DNA of 64,000 nt from Apostichopus japonicus (taxonomy: Eukaryota > Echinodermata > Holothuroidea > Aspidochirotida > Stichopodidae), in NCBI RefSeq assembly GCF_037975245.1, contig NC_092576.1:13310611-13374610 (forward strand), in the 5' to 3' direction. The notes below the pieces were generated by a model. That model was not told the DNA's origin. It did no database searches and was given only the letters and a program-made list of their open reading frames with translations. Shown piece after piece: positions 23,685-42,995 of this stretch. Position 1 is the first letter of the stretch. Every line of letters begins with the position of its first letter. The position numbers were made by a program, and so were the translations under genes.

Positions 23685-24085
23685 GTGCAGTATTTTTATG
23701 CTGGCATTATGTCTAGACACTCGTTTTACTTGATTTCAGACATTCATGGCATATACACGCAGAACTTAATGGTTTACTTGAATATCAGTTGACAAGTGAA
23801 GTATTTTTATGCTGGAATTATGTCTAGACACTCGTTTTACTTGGTTTCAGACATCCATGGCAAATACACGCAGAATGTAATGGTTTACTTGAATATCAGT
23901 TGATAAGTGCAGGATTTTTATGCTGGTATTATGTTTAGCTTTAGTCGTTTTACTTGATTTCGACATTCACGGCATATGCACGCAATATTTATTGCTTCAC
24001 TTAAATCAGTTGACTAGTGCCGTATTTTTATGCATGCATTATGTCTAGACATACTCGTTTTACTTGATTTCTGACAATTCACAGC
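23685..24085 (+). repeat. ~115-bp tandem repeat, four copies
   Basis: Units begin with 'tatttttatgctgg' words near 23690, 23801, 23915 and 24030 and contain 'tcgttttacttg' and 'acacgcag' words. Divergence increases toward the right. Confidence 0.8.
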
Positions 24086-24116
24086 ATATAGATAAAACCG
24101 ACTACATTATCATAAC

Positions 24117-24475
24117 CAATGGCGTAGGAAGGTACTTTTGAGTGGGGGGGGGGCTGAAGACTGATGGCCGGCCTTCGGGAGGGGTCTAAGGGGAGGGGTC
24201 CCCCTCCCCTTTGGAATTTTTTTGCATTTCCAGGTGGCCTCAGATGCAATTTGGTGCAATATAGCACACTTCAACTCCCACTCCATTTTGTAAAGAATTT
24301 TGCATTTTCACCTGGCCTTTAATGCAATTTGGTGCTCCAAATGAGATTTTTTCTCATTTGGAAATGAAAAAGGGGTTTTTTGACTTGCGGAGAGGGGGGC
24401 GGAATGATACTTCCGTCCCCCATATTTTTCACTGGGGGCTAGCGCCCCCAGCCCCCCCCGGTTCCTACGCCCTTG
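24117..24475. mobile_element. hAT MITE, 359 bp
   Basis: Termini CAATGGCGTAGGAA and TTCCTACGCCCTTG are imperfect inverted repeats. A perfect 8-bp duplication ATCATAAC flanks the element (24109-24116 and 24476-24483). It has no coding capacity. A second copy in reverse orientation is at 26092-26467. Confidence 0.92.
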
Positions 24476-24483
24476 ATCATAAC

Positions 24484-26091
24484 ACACTTTGGTTTTATAC
24501 CGTGAAGAGAGTGAAAATTTAACTCCTTTGCTTTTAGAGTGTAATGTGTACTAAAACATTTAATGATGAAACCTTTAATTATGACCATTAACTGTCAAAT
24601 TGCGAACGCGAGAAATTCGACCGTAGACTATAGATACAATATATGCAGGCCTGGACGGCGTACAATGCACACTGCTATACGGTATACAACCAAAATTTAA
24701 AATCCAAAGGAGCGGAAATTCACTCTATTTGACAACAGAAATCTTCGTATTTCAAAGCCAAAGTACTTAATATTCACTCTTTACAAAAGAGTGAACAAAT
24801 GACATTTTGCTATCAAAGTTTGTCAGCTTAAAATTAAAGTGGATATTACTTGAAAAGTGCAGCTGCTATTTTGACTTTTCAGAGACCATCTTACTCAGAA
24901 TTACATATACTTCTATATGAATGGGAACTTTGACCTGTCTGTTTACCTGTAAATTCCCACTTTTTTCTATTCTTTATTAACAAGTTTGATAGTTTTAAGA
25001 AGCAAATGAAGGTATGTTTTATTCATTACGCACTGCTATGTTAGTAATTAAAAGGTTTAATTTAATCTTTCATGGATGATGCATTCTTTGTAAAGGATTT
25101 ATTCAAAAGCACATTATGAACTCGAAATTTAGACCACTTGACTCACTTTCTATTTTGATATATTTTTCATTCATCATTATTACATTATTATTTTACATGG
25201 TCCCAATGCATCTGTTTATAAATTGGACACTCTTCGACTGTTTTCAGACGCCACCATTATTTTGAACTTTGAAACTCTGTTATGAGTATAATATGAAATT
25301 CTTTTACGAGGGTATTGTTTGCAAAACCAAATTGAATAGTTGTGATCCAATTCCCATACTTAAAAATATTTAAATATTTTATTTTTATTTAAATATATTT
25401 ACTAGTGCCTAAATATGACTTAATAAATACGTAATTACTGAGTTAACTTCCTTTCAATGTTTGCATAAATTACTGTTCTAGTTTTGCCATCCAGAGGGTT
25501 GACGGGTTTAGATGTACATAGGATGAAGCGTTTAATTATTATCTGTCAGCAATTTACCATTGTGCTGTAACATATCCGTTTCACCAGCCATAGACAGTAG
25601 TATCCCAGTGTGATTGTTGTTCTTCATATATGTTTTCACAGCTTTAAAAAGGCGCCAAAACGAGTTCGAAAATTATAAATGTTTGCATATAGCAAATTGA
25701 AATGGTAAGATTGCGTTATTTTCAAAAACATTTTTGAGGTATTGCCAGCACACTCTGAAACATGTTTCATGGACGTAACTACAAGTATTTTTAATTATAA
25801 GAAAATCACATTTGTATGAGGGGAACATACATGTGGGGTGAGAGGATCATTCATTGCATATTTTTGTGCCTTTGTATGTTTGTAATGTTGCTTTAATCTG
25901 TGTTTGTATATGAAACTTGGTATCATTTTCACTGTTTAATATATATTTAAAACCATAAATTGTTGTCTTTATCCTTTTTTAATTTGTTCTAACATGTGTG
26001 TCCAAATCTAGTAAATCGTATTATCATCAGTGTAGTAGCCCATTCTATCGTCTTGATATTTTGATGCAACCTTGTACAACAGCCATATTTC
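24484..26091. other. Gene-free, between two hAT MITEs
   Basis: AT-rich sequence containing the second copy of a dispersed direct repeat at 25110-25265. Nothing else is recognised. Confidence 0.55.
25110..25265 (+). repeat. Dispersed direct repeat, copy 2 (matches 23394-23552)
   Basis: Same orientation as copy 1, at roughly 90 percent identity by eye. The TA-palindrome part of copy 1 is not present next to it. Confidence 0.75.
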
Positions 26092-26467
26092 CAAGGGCGT
26101 AGGAACCGGGGGGCTGGGGGGCGCTAGCCCCCCCCCCAGTGAAAAATGTGGAGGGGCGGAAGTATCATTCCGCCCCCCCCCCCGCTTCGCAAGTCAGAAA
26201 ACCCCTTTTTCATTTCCAAATGAGAAAAAAAAATCTCATTTGGAGCACCAAATTGCATCTAAGGCCTGGTGAAAATACAAAATTAAGTTTACAAAATGGA
26301 GTGGGTGTTGAAGTGTGCTATATTGCACCAAATTGCATCTGAGGCTACTTGGAAATGCAAAAAATCCAAAGGGGAGGGGGACACCCCCTACCCTTAGACC
26401 CCTCCCCCAGGCCGGCCATCAGTCTTCAGCCCCCCCCCCCACTCAAAAGTACCTTCCTACGCCACTG
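26092..26467. mobile_element. hAT MITE, 376 bp, inverted relative to 24117-24475
   Basis: Termini CAAGGGCGTAGGAACC and TTCCTACGCCACTG, flanked by a perfect 8-bp duplication CATATTTC (26084-26091 and 26468-26475). The interior is close to the reverse complement of the other copy. The small open frames in it are not genes. Confidence 0.92.
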
Positions 26468-27845
26468 CATATTTCTAAAAATAGATAGGGCCATTCCATT
26501 GAGTCACCAACTCATTCTATCAATCCCGTTCCTCAAAATCAGCGGTACAGCGGTTTGCCCCCCTACTTTCACAACTCAAACCCCGCCCCTGCTAAGTGAT
26601 ATTGATCTTTGAACGGAATTTAAATGAACTGTTATATTCTCATTCTACGTTTTCCAAAAATCTTTGTTGAGCTATAACTGTTGCGACAGGGAATTAAATC
26701 ACGTTAACAACATTCCTTACAAAATACTTCACTAACAACAAAAGCTGAAGGTTATGAATACAGTGAATTTGACCTCAATGATAATCAAATTTGATTACCA
26801 AAGGCTGTCGTTCATTTTCAAAATTGAATGATAGTCATAAATATTAACTAACATTAATTGCATCGAGCTGCGAGTGTTAACATTCAAGCTTAACAAGAGT
26901 GTGTTATATAGGATTCCTTCTCTTAATTAAACAAACAAACGTTTTACTTTGCGTCGAGAAAAAGATAGTGTCAACGTGTACACACACAATAAATAAGCGG
27001 ATATTCTGTGTTTGGTTTGCAATAGCAAGAGTGAAACTAAAGCCCCTCCTCCCTGCAAACATATGTTGTTTCTATATGGTGTGGTTGATATACAATCTGT
27101 ATGTATCACATATCGACCAATCTGTCAGTTCATAGTAATCTGATGAGCGGTGAGCTTCTAAGATATACTTTCCGAAAGACGGAGATGACTTGTTACACCC
27201 CTCCCTTTCTCCTCTCTCCACCCTCTGCTCCTCTTACTCCTTCACCCGTGTATGTAAGCCTCACCATAAGAAATAACATAATGAAACCAACATTAATAAT
27301 TTTCTACCGTTACAGACGAGCGAAGGTTGTCGGCTGACGTCATCCTTTTACAGAATCTCATTTTCCAATGACTCATGTTGATTTTTCCGTTGTATAGCTC
27401 ATATCGTAACACATAGACTTTCACGTCCGTTCATGTTTGTTCACTGTTTGTTCCTTCGGATATACTAACATCCAAATATCGCACATTGTACAGCCAGGGT
27501 TACCTTGACTGTAATTTACCAGAGAAACGTAATATCGGTAAATTCAATTTGGAATTATCCTGCACTACATGATAAGAAGTGTTACTTGTCAGCCAGCAGT
27601 AACGGTAGGTAAATATCACTGTAATAAAGGGAGTGTTGGCTCAATGGTAAACGCCAGTGCTTTTCAATCATAAGGTTCCGAGTTGGGAGTCACTCCGAGA
27701 TCAATGTATGTATGCATATGTATGTATGTTTGTATATTAGATCCTCTTGCAAGCAGGAACTCGCGTATGTCGTCCAGTTACAGAGGTGTCGACAATTGGC
27801 AATTCATAATCATGGAATATATAATTTTTGTTAGATAAATATAAT
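26468..27845. other. Gene-free, no recognisable features
   Basis: Mixed-composition sequence leading into a large tetranucleotide array. Several short overlapping frames near 26900-27340 lack recognisable motifs. A small TATG-type repeat is near 27705-27730. Confidence 0.5.
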
Positions 27846-30218
<2,373 letters not shown>

Positions 30219-30309
30219 GTAACACAATGAAAGTATGACGCTAGTGTAAGTAAGTTGCAATGATGGAATTAAAACCAAATAAACCATGACTATACAGGAA
30301 GCGGATTAA

Positions 30310-30680
30310 GGAGCGAAGAACGGATTACATATGGATGTTGAACTGATAGTTGTTAAGGGGTCCCAAGTCTTTGTTGAGGCCGGTGATGTGAGACTTAATA
30401 CGAAAGATCAAATCGATTTCCTTATGTTTACGTTCAGTAAACACAACGTTACGTTTTTTAGAGAATTACTGTGAAGATTGAAATGTTCGGAAACTGGGAA
30501 TCCTGCAAAGATATCACGAATAGATTTTTTTTGTGATTATTAAAACGTAAGCGGAACCGGGAGCCTGTTTCACCTACACAATTGCCCTCTTTGCAAAGTA
30601 CACAATAGAAAATGTAAATAACATTAATAGAATCACAAGAGAGGGAAAGGGTCTTAGTAAATTCCAATATATTTTCTAAA
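30310..30680 (-). pseudogene. Degraded GIY-YIG endonuclease fragment, Penelope-type
   Basis: On the minus strand the fragment reads SINVIYIFYCVLCKEGNCVG then ETGSRFRLRFNNH. After a frameshift comes FPVSEHFNLHSN, then in another frame KHKEIDLIFRIKSH and ITGLNKDLG. This matches the layout of the C-terminal GIY-YIG module of Penelope-like retroelements: N-V-I-Y near a C..C pair, a VGET-like turn, an R..H helix, SEHF, and a terminal GLN. Two frameshifts and the absence of a reverse transcriptase show it is a relic. It sits between two simple-sequence arrays. Confidence 0.6.
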
Positions 30681-30736
30681 ACTTACTCCTTATTTGTCAA
30701 TTATGAGTCATATCTTATTTCTCTGGTTTTCTCTAA

Positions 30737-31081
<345 letters not shown>

Positions 31082-31084
<3 letters not shown>

Positions 31085-31642
31085 TTTGATTTTGTACACT
31101 AACATTTTAAAATAATATTTTCTTATAACGTACTCACTTTTGATGTCCTGTCTATAAATATTTATATTTATACTGAAAATAAATAAATGATGTATGATAA
31201 AAATACAACTACAACAAATATCCCTAATAAAAGCATGTGAAAAAGTAAGTGGGCCTGACGTTTCGATCCTATCAGTATCTTCTTCAGAGGCTGAATAACA
31301 AGTAACATAAACTACTTGGGACAAATACAAACACAGCATACAGGTAGGTTAATGAGCAGGGTGAATACAAAAGATGTGATAGGATTAGTAGACAACGCTT
31401 GGAGAGAAGAAATAAACCAACAGGGGTAGAGGGGAGGTATGAGTAAAGGAACAAAGAGAAGATTTAAGGAAGAGAGTTAAAATAAACTTCACAAGGACAA
31501 AGACAGGAAGGTGTGGAGAAAAAAGGTCGAGGAGAGCTAGGAGAAGAGAGGTGACAAAGGGGGAAACAAGGGGAAATAGATGGAGGGGAAAAATTAAGAC
31601 AGCCGGCTCAGAATCGGATAAAATTCCACAGTTTAACGAGGA
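31082..31642. other. Gene-free, with a possible Penelope-related motif
   Basis: At 31257-31287 on the minus strand lies CTGAAGA, a small stem, then GAAACGTC. This resembles a hammerhead-like word found in Penelope-like terminal repeats. From about 31350 the plus strand is purine-rich. Homology with the upstream region of gene A starts near 31643. No gene is seen. Confidence 0.4.
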
Positions 31643-32037
31643 AAGGTTTGAGCCAGAAACAGATGAATCTGACGACGATGACAACCATGCAGGCCGAAGC
31701 AGCAGTCAATGACGTAGTGCCAGCCAATCGCTTGGAGAATCTAGACTGGTATGAAACAAATGCATGTGAAAAAAGTGTTTTCCGCCCAAGAGATTTTCAT
31801 TTGATCGTCACGCAACTACAGTGTAATTTTGACTGCTGTTAGTAGAATGTGACACTGGCCAGTTACTGCTTCTTCCTCCTATCATGTGATTTGCGCGTAG
31901 GCTTTTATTATTTATATGGCATACACAGTGTAGAATACTCGCTGAATGATAAAGACTTGACATTTTGCTTGCCATGGTCCGTGTTCACGTGTAGAACAAA
32001 CATATACTTCTCACCTTGAATCATTCACAATGGCTAT

Positions 32038-35000
32038 CTTAAGTCTTAATCTTCTCCGTAACGTCTGTTACATAAGGTCAAGATGCTCTCTTTCCACCCC
32101 TGTCGATCTTCTGCAGCTCTTCTCACATCGGACCAGCTTCTCCAGCTATTCTTGTCTCTCTCTTTAATTGCTGTCCTTCTCCAAGTCGTCTTGGGTCTGC
32201 CAACCTTCCTCCTTCCTTCTGGTGCCCATTCCATTGCTACACTTGCATGATTACCTGTCTCCTTCCTCATAATATGACCAATCCAATTCCATCTGCGTCT
32301 CCGTATCTCTACACTTATTCTGTTTATGCCTGTTTGCTGCATAATTCTGTCATTGCTAACTAGTTCTGTCCAAGGTATTTTCAGTATTCTTCGTATGCAC
32401 TTGAACTGAAAAGCATCCAACTTTTGCTCCTCTCTCTTTGTCACTTTCCATGCTTCACTTCCATATAACAGCACTGATCTTACTAGTGTTTTGAAAAGTG
32501 TTAGTTTTGTCTTTCTGCCTATTGCACCATTTGTCCATATTCTTCTTAGCTTTCTAAATGCACCACGTGCCTTTCCTTATCTGTTTTTGATGTCTTCTGT
32601 ACCTCCTCCATCTTTACTGACTTTGGCCCCCAGATATATAAACTCTTCTACGTCTTCCACTTCTATGTTGTTGATTTTCAGTGGCGTATCTACCCTGTTG
32701 TTCATTCTCATGTGCTTACATTTCTTCACATTCATATTCAAACCGATTCTTCCTGCCATCTCTTCTACTTTCTCTGTCTTTTTCTGGATGTGGTCATGCG
32801 TTGCCGATAGCAAGGCAATATCGTCCGCAAAATCCAGGTCCTCAAGCTGCGTGGTAAATCTCCATCTGATGCCTCTTCTTTCTCCTGCGAGTACTCTCTT
32901 CATCATCCAATCTATTGCTAACAGAAACAGGAACCCGCTCATGACACATCCTTGCTTCACCCCAGATGTTACGTGGAACCACTCAGTTGTTTCACCTTCA
33001 TCCACGACTGCGCATTCAACGTTGTCATATAAAGCTTTCACAATTCTAATTATCTTGTCTGGTATCTGGTACTCTTTCAATATATTCCACAAGCTGTTGC
33101 GGTGTAGAGAGTCGAAAGCTTTCTCAAAATCAATAAAATGCACATACAGAGGTGAGTTCCATTCATTTGACTGCTCTAGGATGTTACGCAGTGTAAATAT
33201 CTGCTCTGTTGTACTCCTGTTTGGGCGAAAACCAGCTTGTTCTTGCCTCAAAACCTTGTCCACTCCGTCCTTTAATCTGTTGATGAGCACTCTTCCGAAG
33301 ATCTTGCTCATAACTGGCAGCAATGTCACACCTCTCCAGTTGCTGCAATCTGTGAGGTCCCCCTTTTTGGGGATTTTAACAATTAGCCCCTTGTTCCATC
33401 TTTTTGGGGTTGACTCCTCTGACCATATTATATTAAAGAGGTCTGTTAGTCTTTCCACTGTAGCATTTACATCAGCTTTTAACAATTCAGCTGTTACTTG
33501 ATCTAAACCTGGGGATTTGCCATTGCTAGTCTTAATCAATGCATCATGTACTTCTAGCCTTGTAATAACACCTAAATCGATTTCAACCTCTGCTTCAATA
33601 CGCTCATCAGTTTCACGAACCCAGTTCATTGGATCGCCTCTGTTTAACACAGAGCTAAAATGATCCTTCCATCTGTCTTTTCTAGCCTGCTTGTCTTTAA
33701 TAATATTGCCATCTATGTCCTTAACAGCAGCAGTAGTGCTCTTCCATTTACCTGTCAATTTCCGTGTTATAGTGTAAACATCTTTAAGCCTTCCATTCTC
33801 TGCTGCTCTCTGGGCATCTTGTGCCATTTTGTCTATCCACTTTCTCTTGTCACTTCTCGCACTTCTCTTTACTTCTCTGTCTTTTATTCTGTAAGTCTCT
33901 CTCCATCTCTCTTTGATCCTCTCTGATTTTGTACTATTAATCTTCGTATTAATTTCCCTCCTTTCATCTACCTTAACCCATGTCTCTGTTGAGACCCAAG
34001 GTTTACTTACTCTCTTGGTGTACCCTATTGTCATCTCAGCTGCTTCTACATATACTTTCTCCAGCCCTTCGCACCATTCCTTTAGTGTTTCGACATCCAG
34101 GGCTTCACATCTGTTCTTGACCTCTACATTGTATGGCTCTCTCATCTGCCTGTCTTTAAGCTTTTCAATATCTAATTTAGGCTTTACCTTTGATCTATTC
34201 AAATATTTACACAGTTTCAGTCTTATTTTGCATCTGACAAGGTAGTGGTCGCTTATTGCGTCTGTACCTCTTTGTGTTCTTGTGTCTAGTACTGAGGTCC
34301 TCATACTCTTGTTCACTAACACATGGTCAATTTGGTTCTTCGCTCTTCCATTTGGCGAGACCCAAGTTTCCTTATGGATAGTTCTGTGTTTGAAGATCGT
34401 ACCTGTGATAACATATCCATTCACTTGGCAGAACTCACATAGTCTCTCTCCATTGTCGTCTGTAACACCAATACCTTCCTTGCCCATAATGTCGTCCAGT
34501 CCTTCATTGTCGCATCCCACCTTTGCGTTGAAGTCACCTATGATAAATACCATGTCATGTCTGCTGCACCTGTCTACAATCTCTTGGAGCTGCCCATAAA
34601 ACGTGTCTTTTTCCTCCTCTACTGCAGCTTCTGTCGGAGCATATACTTGTATGATTGTGACCTTCTTGTGTTTACCATAAAACCTTGCTGTAATTAGTCT
34701 ACTACTGACTGGTGTCCATTCAATGAGAGTTTTTACAATTCTCTCACTCAACATGATACCAACACCTTGTACATGTGTGTTGTCGTTGCCCACATACAAC
34801 AGAGTATCACCTGAAGCAAGTCTCACTTTCCCTGCACCTGTCCATGTGACCTCACTGAGGCCTAGAATGTCAATGTTGTACCTCTCTCTTTCTCTTGCCA
34901 CAATGGATGTAACTCCTGTTGCATACATAGTCCTCACGTTCCATGCGCCTAAGAATAGGCTGTGCTTTGGCGTCACCACAGTTCCTATCGGGCGTTGGGC

Positions 35001-35516
35001 TTCCCGAAGGCTTTGGCCCAACGGCGTCATCCTGCGTCCAGTTGTGAAACTGTCTGCTACTGCAGTTAATCCAAAAAGGTTTTGTGGTCCTTCATTAGGA
35101 CCCTAAGCATCATTGATTTCTGTGATAAATGGGATTTTTCCAGGAGGCGGTTATCAGCCGACTGCCCAACCCCCACTCTGGAGGACCGGGTTTTCTCTAA
35201 GGGTACCTTCCCCTAGACAACTGCGTGCCAACGCTAACGAGCTCTGCCTGCCCGGGTTTGGAATCAGAGTTTCCCTCTCCTAGGGGGTTTTAAGGCTCCC
35301 CAGCCCGTTCAAGCCAGTCTAGCCTGTGATCCCCTTGAAAAGAGAGACCGAGACTAATCTTGTATAGCGCTGGCTACACGCTCCCACGCCGCTTTAGCTG
35401 TGATATAAGTACCACACCCACCCTGCCCCATGTCCTGCTAAAAGCAGCAAGAACACCCACGTTCGTGGCGAGGAGGTGCGACTGCGGAGTTCATCCTCGC
35501 CTCTGAGAGAAAGGAA
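32038..35516 (-). mobile_element. LINE (APE-type non-LTR retrotransposon), 3.48 kb
   Basis: A perfect 13-bp target-site duplication TCACAATGGCTAT flanks the insert (32025-32037 and 35517-35529), and the empty site is preserved upstream of gene A near 3200-3215. The element reads on the minus strand: about 490 bases of 5' sequence, one long ORF, and only about 8 bases after the stop codon (GACTTAAG) with no poly-A. The clade is not resolved by eye; the EN-RT arrangement and very short 3' end recall RTE-like elements. Confidence 0.93.
32046..35030 (-). pseudogene. LINE endonuclease-reverse transcriptase ORF, one nonsense codon
   Basis: The frame spans 994 codons plus a stop, broken only by an in-frame TAA at 32579-32577 (after residue 817, in ...EDIKNR). 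It resumes in the same frame with GKARGAFRKL. The N-terminal ~240 residues are an APE-type endonuclease (LGAWNVRTM, IIGDFNAKVG, QIDHVLV, SDHY). The central reverse transcriptase has GKSPGLDQVTAELLK, NWRGVTLLP, EQAGFRPNRSTTEQ, SGVKQGCVMSGFLF and the catalytic FADD. The C-terminal region after the stop has RRWNWIGHIMRKE and GRPKTTWRR. The ORF encoded the machinery for target-primed reverse transcription. The first in-frame ATG after a TAG was taken as the start. Confidence 0.93.
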
Positions 35517-38293
35517 TCACAATGGCTATATACGTCAATAAAGCTTGCTCATTCAAAATGCTCAACGAACCCTAGCTTTATTTGATTGTTACCGACCTTA
35601 CTAGTTAGTTCCTATTTCGTAGACTGTGATGGTAATACCTGTCAAAAATTAATTCAATGACAGACATTCTTTGCATACCGAACTTAACTCTCTACTTCGA
35701 GAAACTACTAACTAGATAAAATGTGAGAAAAAAGTAATAACACCAAAATTCAGATGATCGACACGCAACTACAACGTTATTTGTTGACGGCTGTTAGTAG
35801 AATGTGACACTTTCGGACCAGTTACTGCTACTCCCTCCCTTCATATCATGTGATTTGCGAGTAGGCATTTATTATTTATATGTCATATACAGAGAAGAAT
35901 ACTCACTGAATGATAAAGACTTGGCATTTTGCTTGCCATGGTCCGTGTTCACGTGTAGAATGTAATGTAATGTAAATAAAGTCTTATAGCGCACTACGCG
36001 CGATGCATCTGTGCGCTTTACAAACAATCTAGAATATACAATTACATAAATGGAGAAAATACATAAAAAAGTAAACACATATACCATATATAGATATATA
36101 CAGGAATATGAGATAGAAAAACGATTAAAAGCACTGGTGAAGAGTAAAGCGATAAAACAGGTTGACTACAAAATCTACAACTCGATTGGAAAAAAAAAGG
36201 GAAATTATAATGCTCTTGAAAGAAGTGCTTTTTCAGGTGTGATCTTGAAGGGCAAAAAAATATTGTCACCTTGACTGGTTCACAATGGCTATATACGTCA
36301 ATAACACTCACTCATTCAAAATGCTCAACGAACCCTAGCTTTAGTTTGAGTATAACCGACATTACTAGTTAGTTCATATTTCGTAGACCGTGCTGGTAAT
36401 ACATGCCAAAAATTCATCTGCATAATTCAACAGTTTTCTGTTTTAGTTTAACAAGTTTCAAGCTGCCTATTATTTCCGTTTTGTTCCTCCTACCAACAGG
36501 CGTAAGTGTGTTCTCTCCTGTTAGTGGATCCCTACATGTGTCACCAGTCACCAGCCTAGTGCACCATCTGTACCAATACATACAAACGATACCAGGCAGA
36601 CATATAAGTCACCGCCAGCAAACTGTAACTGTCAGTAAGTATCGCCCAAACCAAAATAGTTCCCTGCATCATTTTATGTCTTTGAGTTGGTAAACTGATA
36701 TTTGCCGTGGATATGATAACCTACTTTTGTTAACATTCTGTTAAATGGTTCTAAATTAAGAACTGTTGCAACGTTTGTAGAGCCTGAGTAGTTGAATATC
36801 TAAGATCATGATGTGTTTGGGCAATTGAAGAAGTTTCAACATTTGACTTTTCTCAAAAGTTCAGTTTCCTCATTTTATTTTTATAAATTAAAAGACGTGC
36901 TCATTCTTGTAAACTTTTTTTGTAAGTGAATGGTGTTATTTGGTTATTTCAAATGAGAAACGTTCCTTCACTGAAATAATATAAACTTAAATGACAAAAA
37001 TAAAGTGCCCTGAAGTTGCAAATTTAAGAATAATAATTGTATACCGGTACTTAAAATGTGCCCTCGCGTCAATTTGTTATCTTCAAATATTGGAATTTTG
37101 GGTAAGAATAGTAGACAGGATCAACTTTATGTTGAGGTAGAACTTTCTGATTCTGTCTTGTATAGCTGCGAACGGATTTTTGGAAAACTACAAACAGACT
37201 GCCTTAACCATTACAGTGACCCATGATTACCAGGTTTGCCGTTTACTGGGAGAGCCGTTACTAATTAGATACAGTATATATAACAGTACATGCGTATAAC
37301 ATGGCTGTCACCATATGGTTCCTTATTTTTACGAGCGTGAGTTTCCCCATAGAGTACTAAGCCGCATGAGCATTGTTTTCTTATTGCATATGTATAGTCA
37401 GCCAGTTGCGACAAATTCCTAACGCTAATACCTCTCTTAACTGTCCACCCACGTCATGCTTTAAAGCATTCGTATTGGCAGTATAAAAGGTTCCTAACCT
37501 TTATCTGATTCTATTGCTTGTACCTCTCTACACTGTCCGTCCACACCATGCTTCAAAGCACTCGTATTAACAGTACTGGCAGTTCCTAACTGTTATATGA
37601 TAGAACATGATATTTATACTGCTTATACGGACACGATACGGGTGCTCTGCAGCGGACATACAGTGCAACTGGGCGGCAGTGTAGTAGGTCTAAGCAAAAA
37701 TATCGTAGTAACCGTTCTTAGTTCTTAAAACAAGGCGATTGTGTTCATTCAACTATAGGTTACAATACTGATTAGCTAACCTTCCAGCTGAGAACTGTTG
37801 CAGTGCCTCTGTGATAGATAGTGAAATCCTTCTTGAAAATGAAGTCGAACTCTCTACCGGAATTATATGGAAATATTATTTTCATTGCAAACGTGTGGTC
37901 TAAAATTGCTTTAATAAATTTATGACAAGCGACATTGGAAGAGAAAAGGATTAACATACTCTTATACACACCATACACGTCTGGTACATACATTAAGATT
38001 GAAATACGGGAAGAAAAACTATGCTTTGAGTAGGCTGTTCATGTTCACACTCATATCCGCCCCCTTATTTTGTTTCTTTCTCTTCTGCCTAGTTTAATAA
38101 ACAACAAGGTTAAGAACTGTTTGTATTGTCACTGCAAGTGCTTTGAAGCATGATGTGAGCGGACAGAATTATAGGTATTCTATACAATATCACTAGCACA
38201 AATACAACTGTCATATTAAAGCTTCGTGGACTCTTGACCTTATTGATCCTGTTTGAATTGCATTTTTCAACATTAGCTATATAGATCCCGACC

Positions 38294-42995
<4,702 letters not shown>

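Larger units (their letters stand above)
31643..38293 (+). other. Upstream region of gene B (paralogous to 2815-6185)
   Basis: Apart from the LINE at 32038-35516 and an extra ~220 bases near 35760-35990, this block follows 2815-6185 to the start codon of gene B. The extra block includes a second copy of part of the upstream sequence ('cgacacgcaactac' to 'ccgtgttcacgtgtagaa'). No separate gene is seen. Confidence 0.75.

Noticed and set aside
32491-35106. Plus-strand open frames opposite the LINE
   Set aside because: They are antisense shadows of the endonuclease-reverse transcriptase frame, with no domains of their own.
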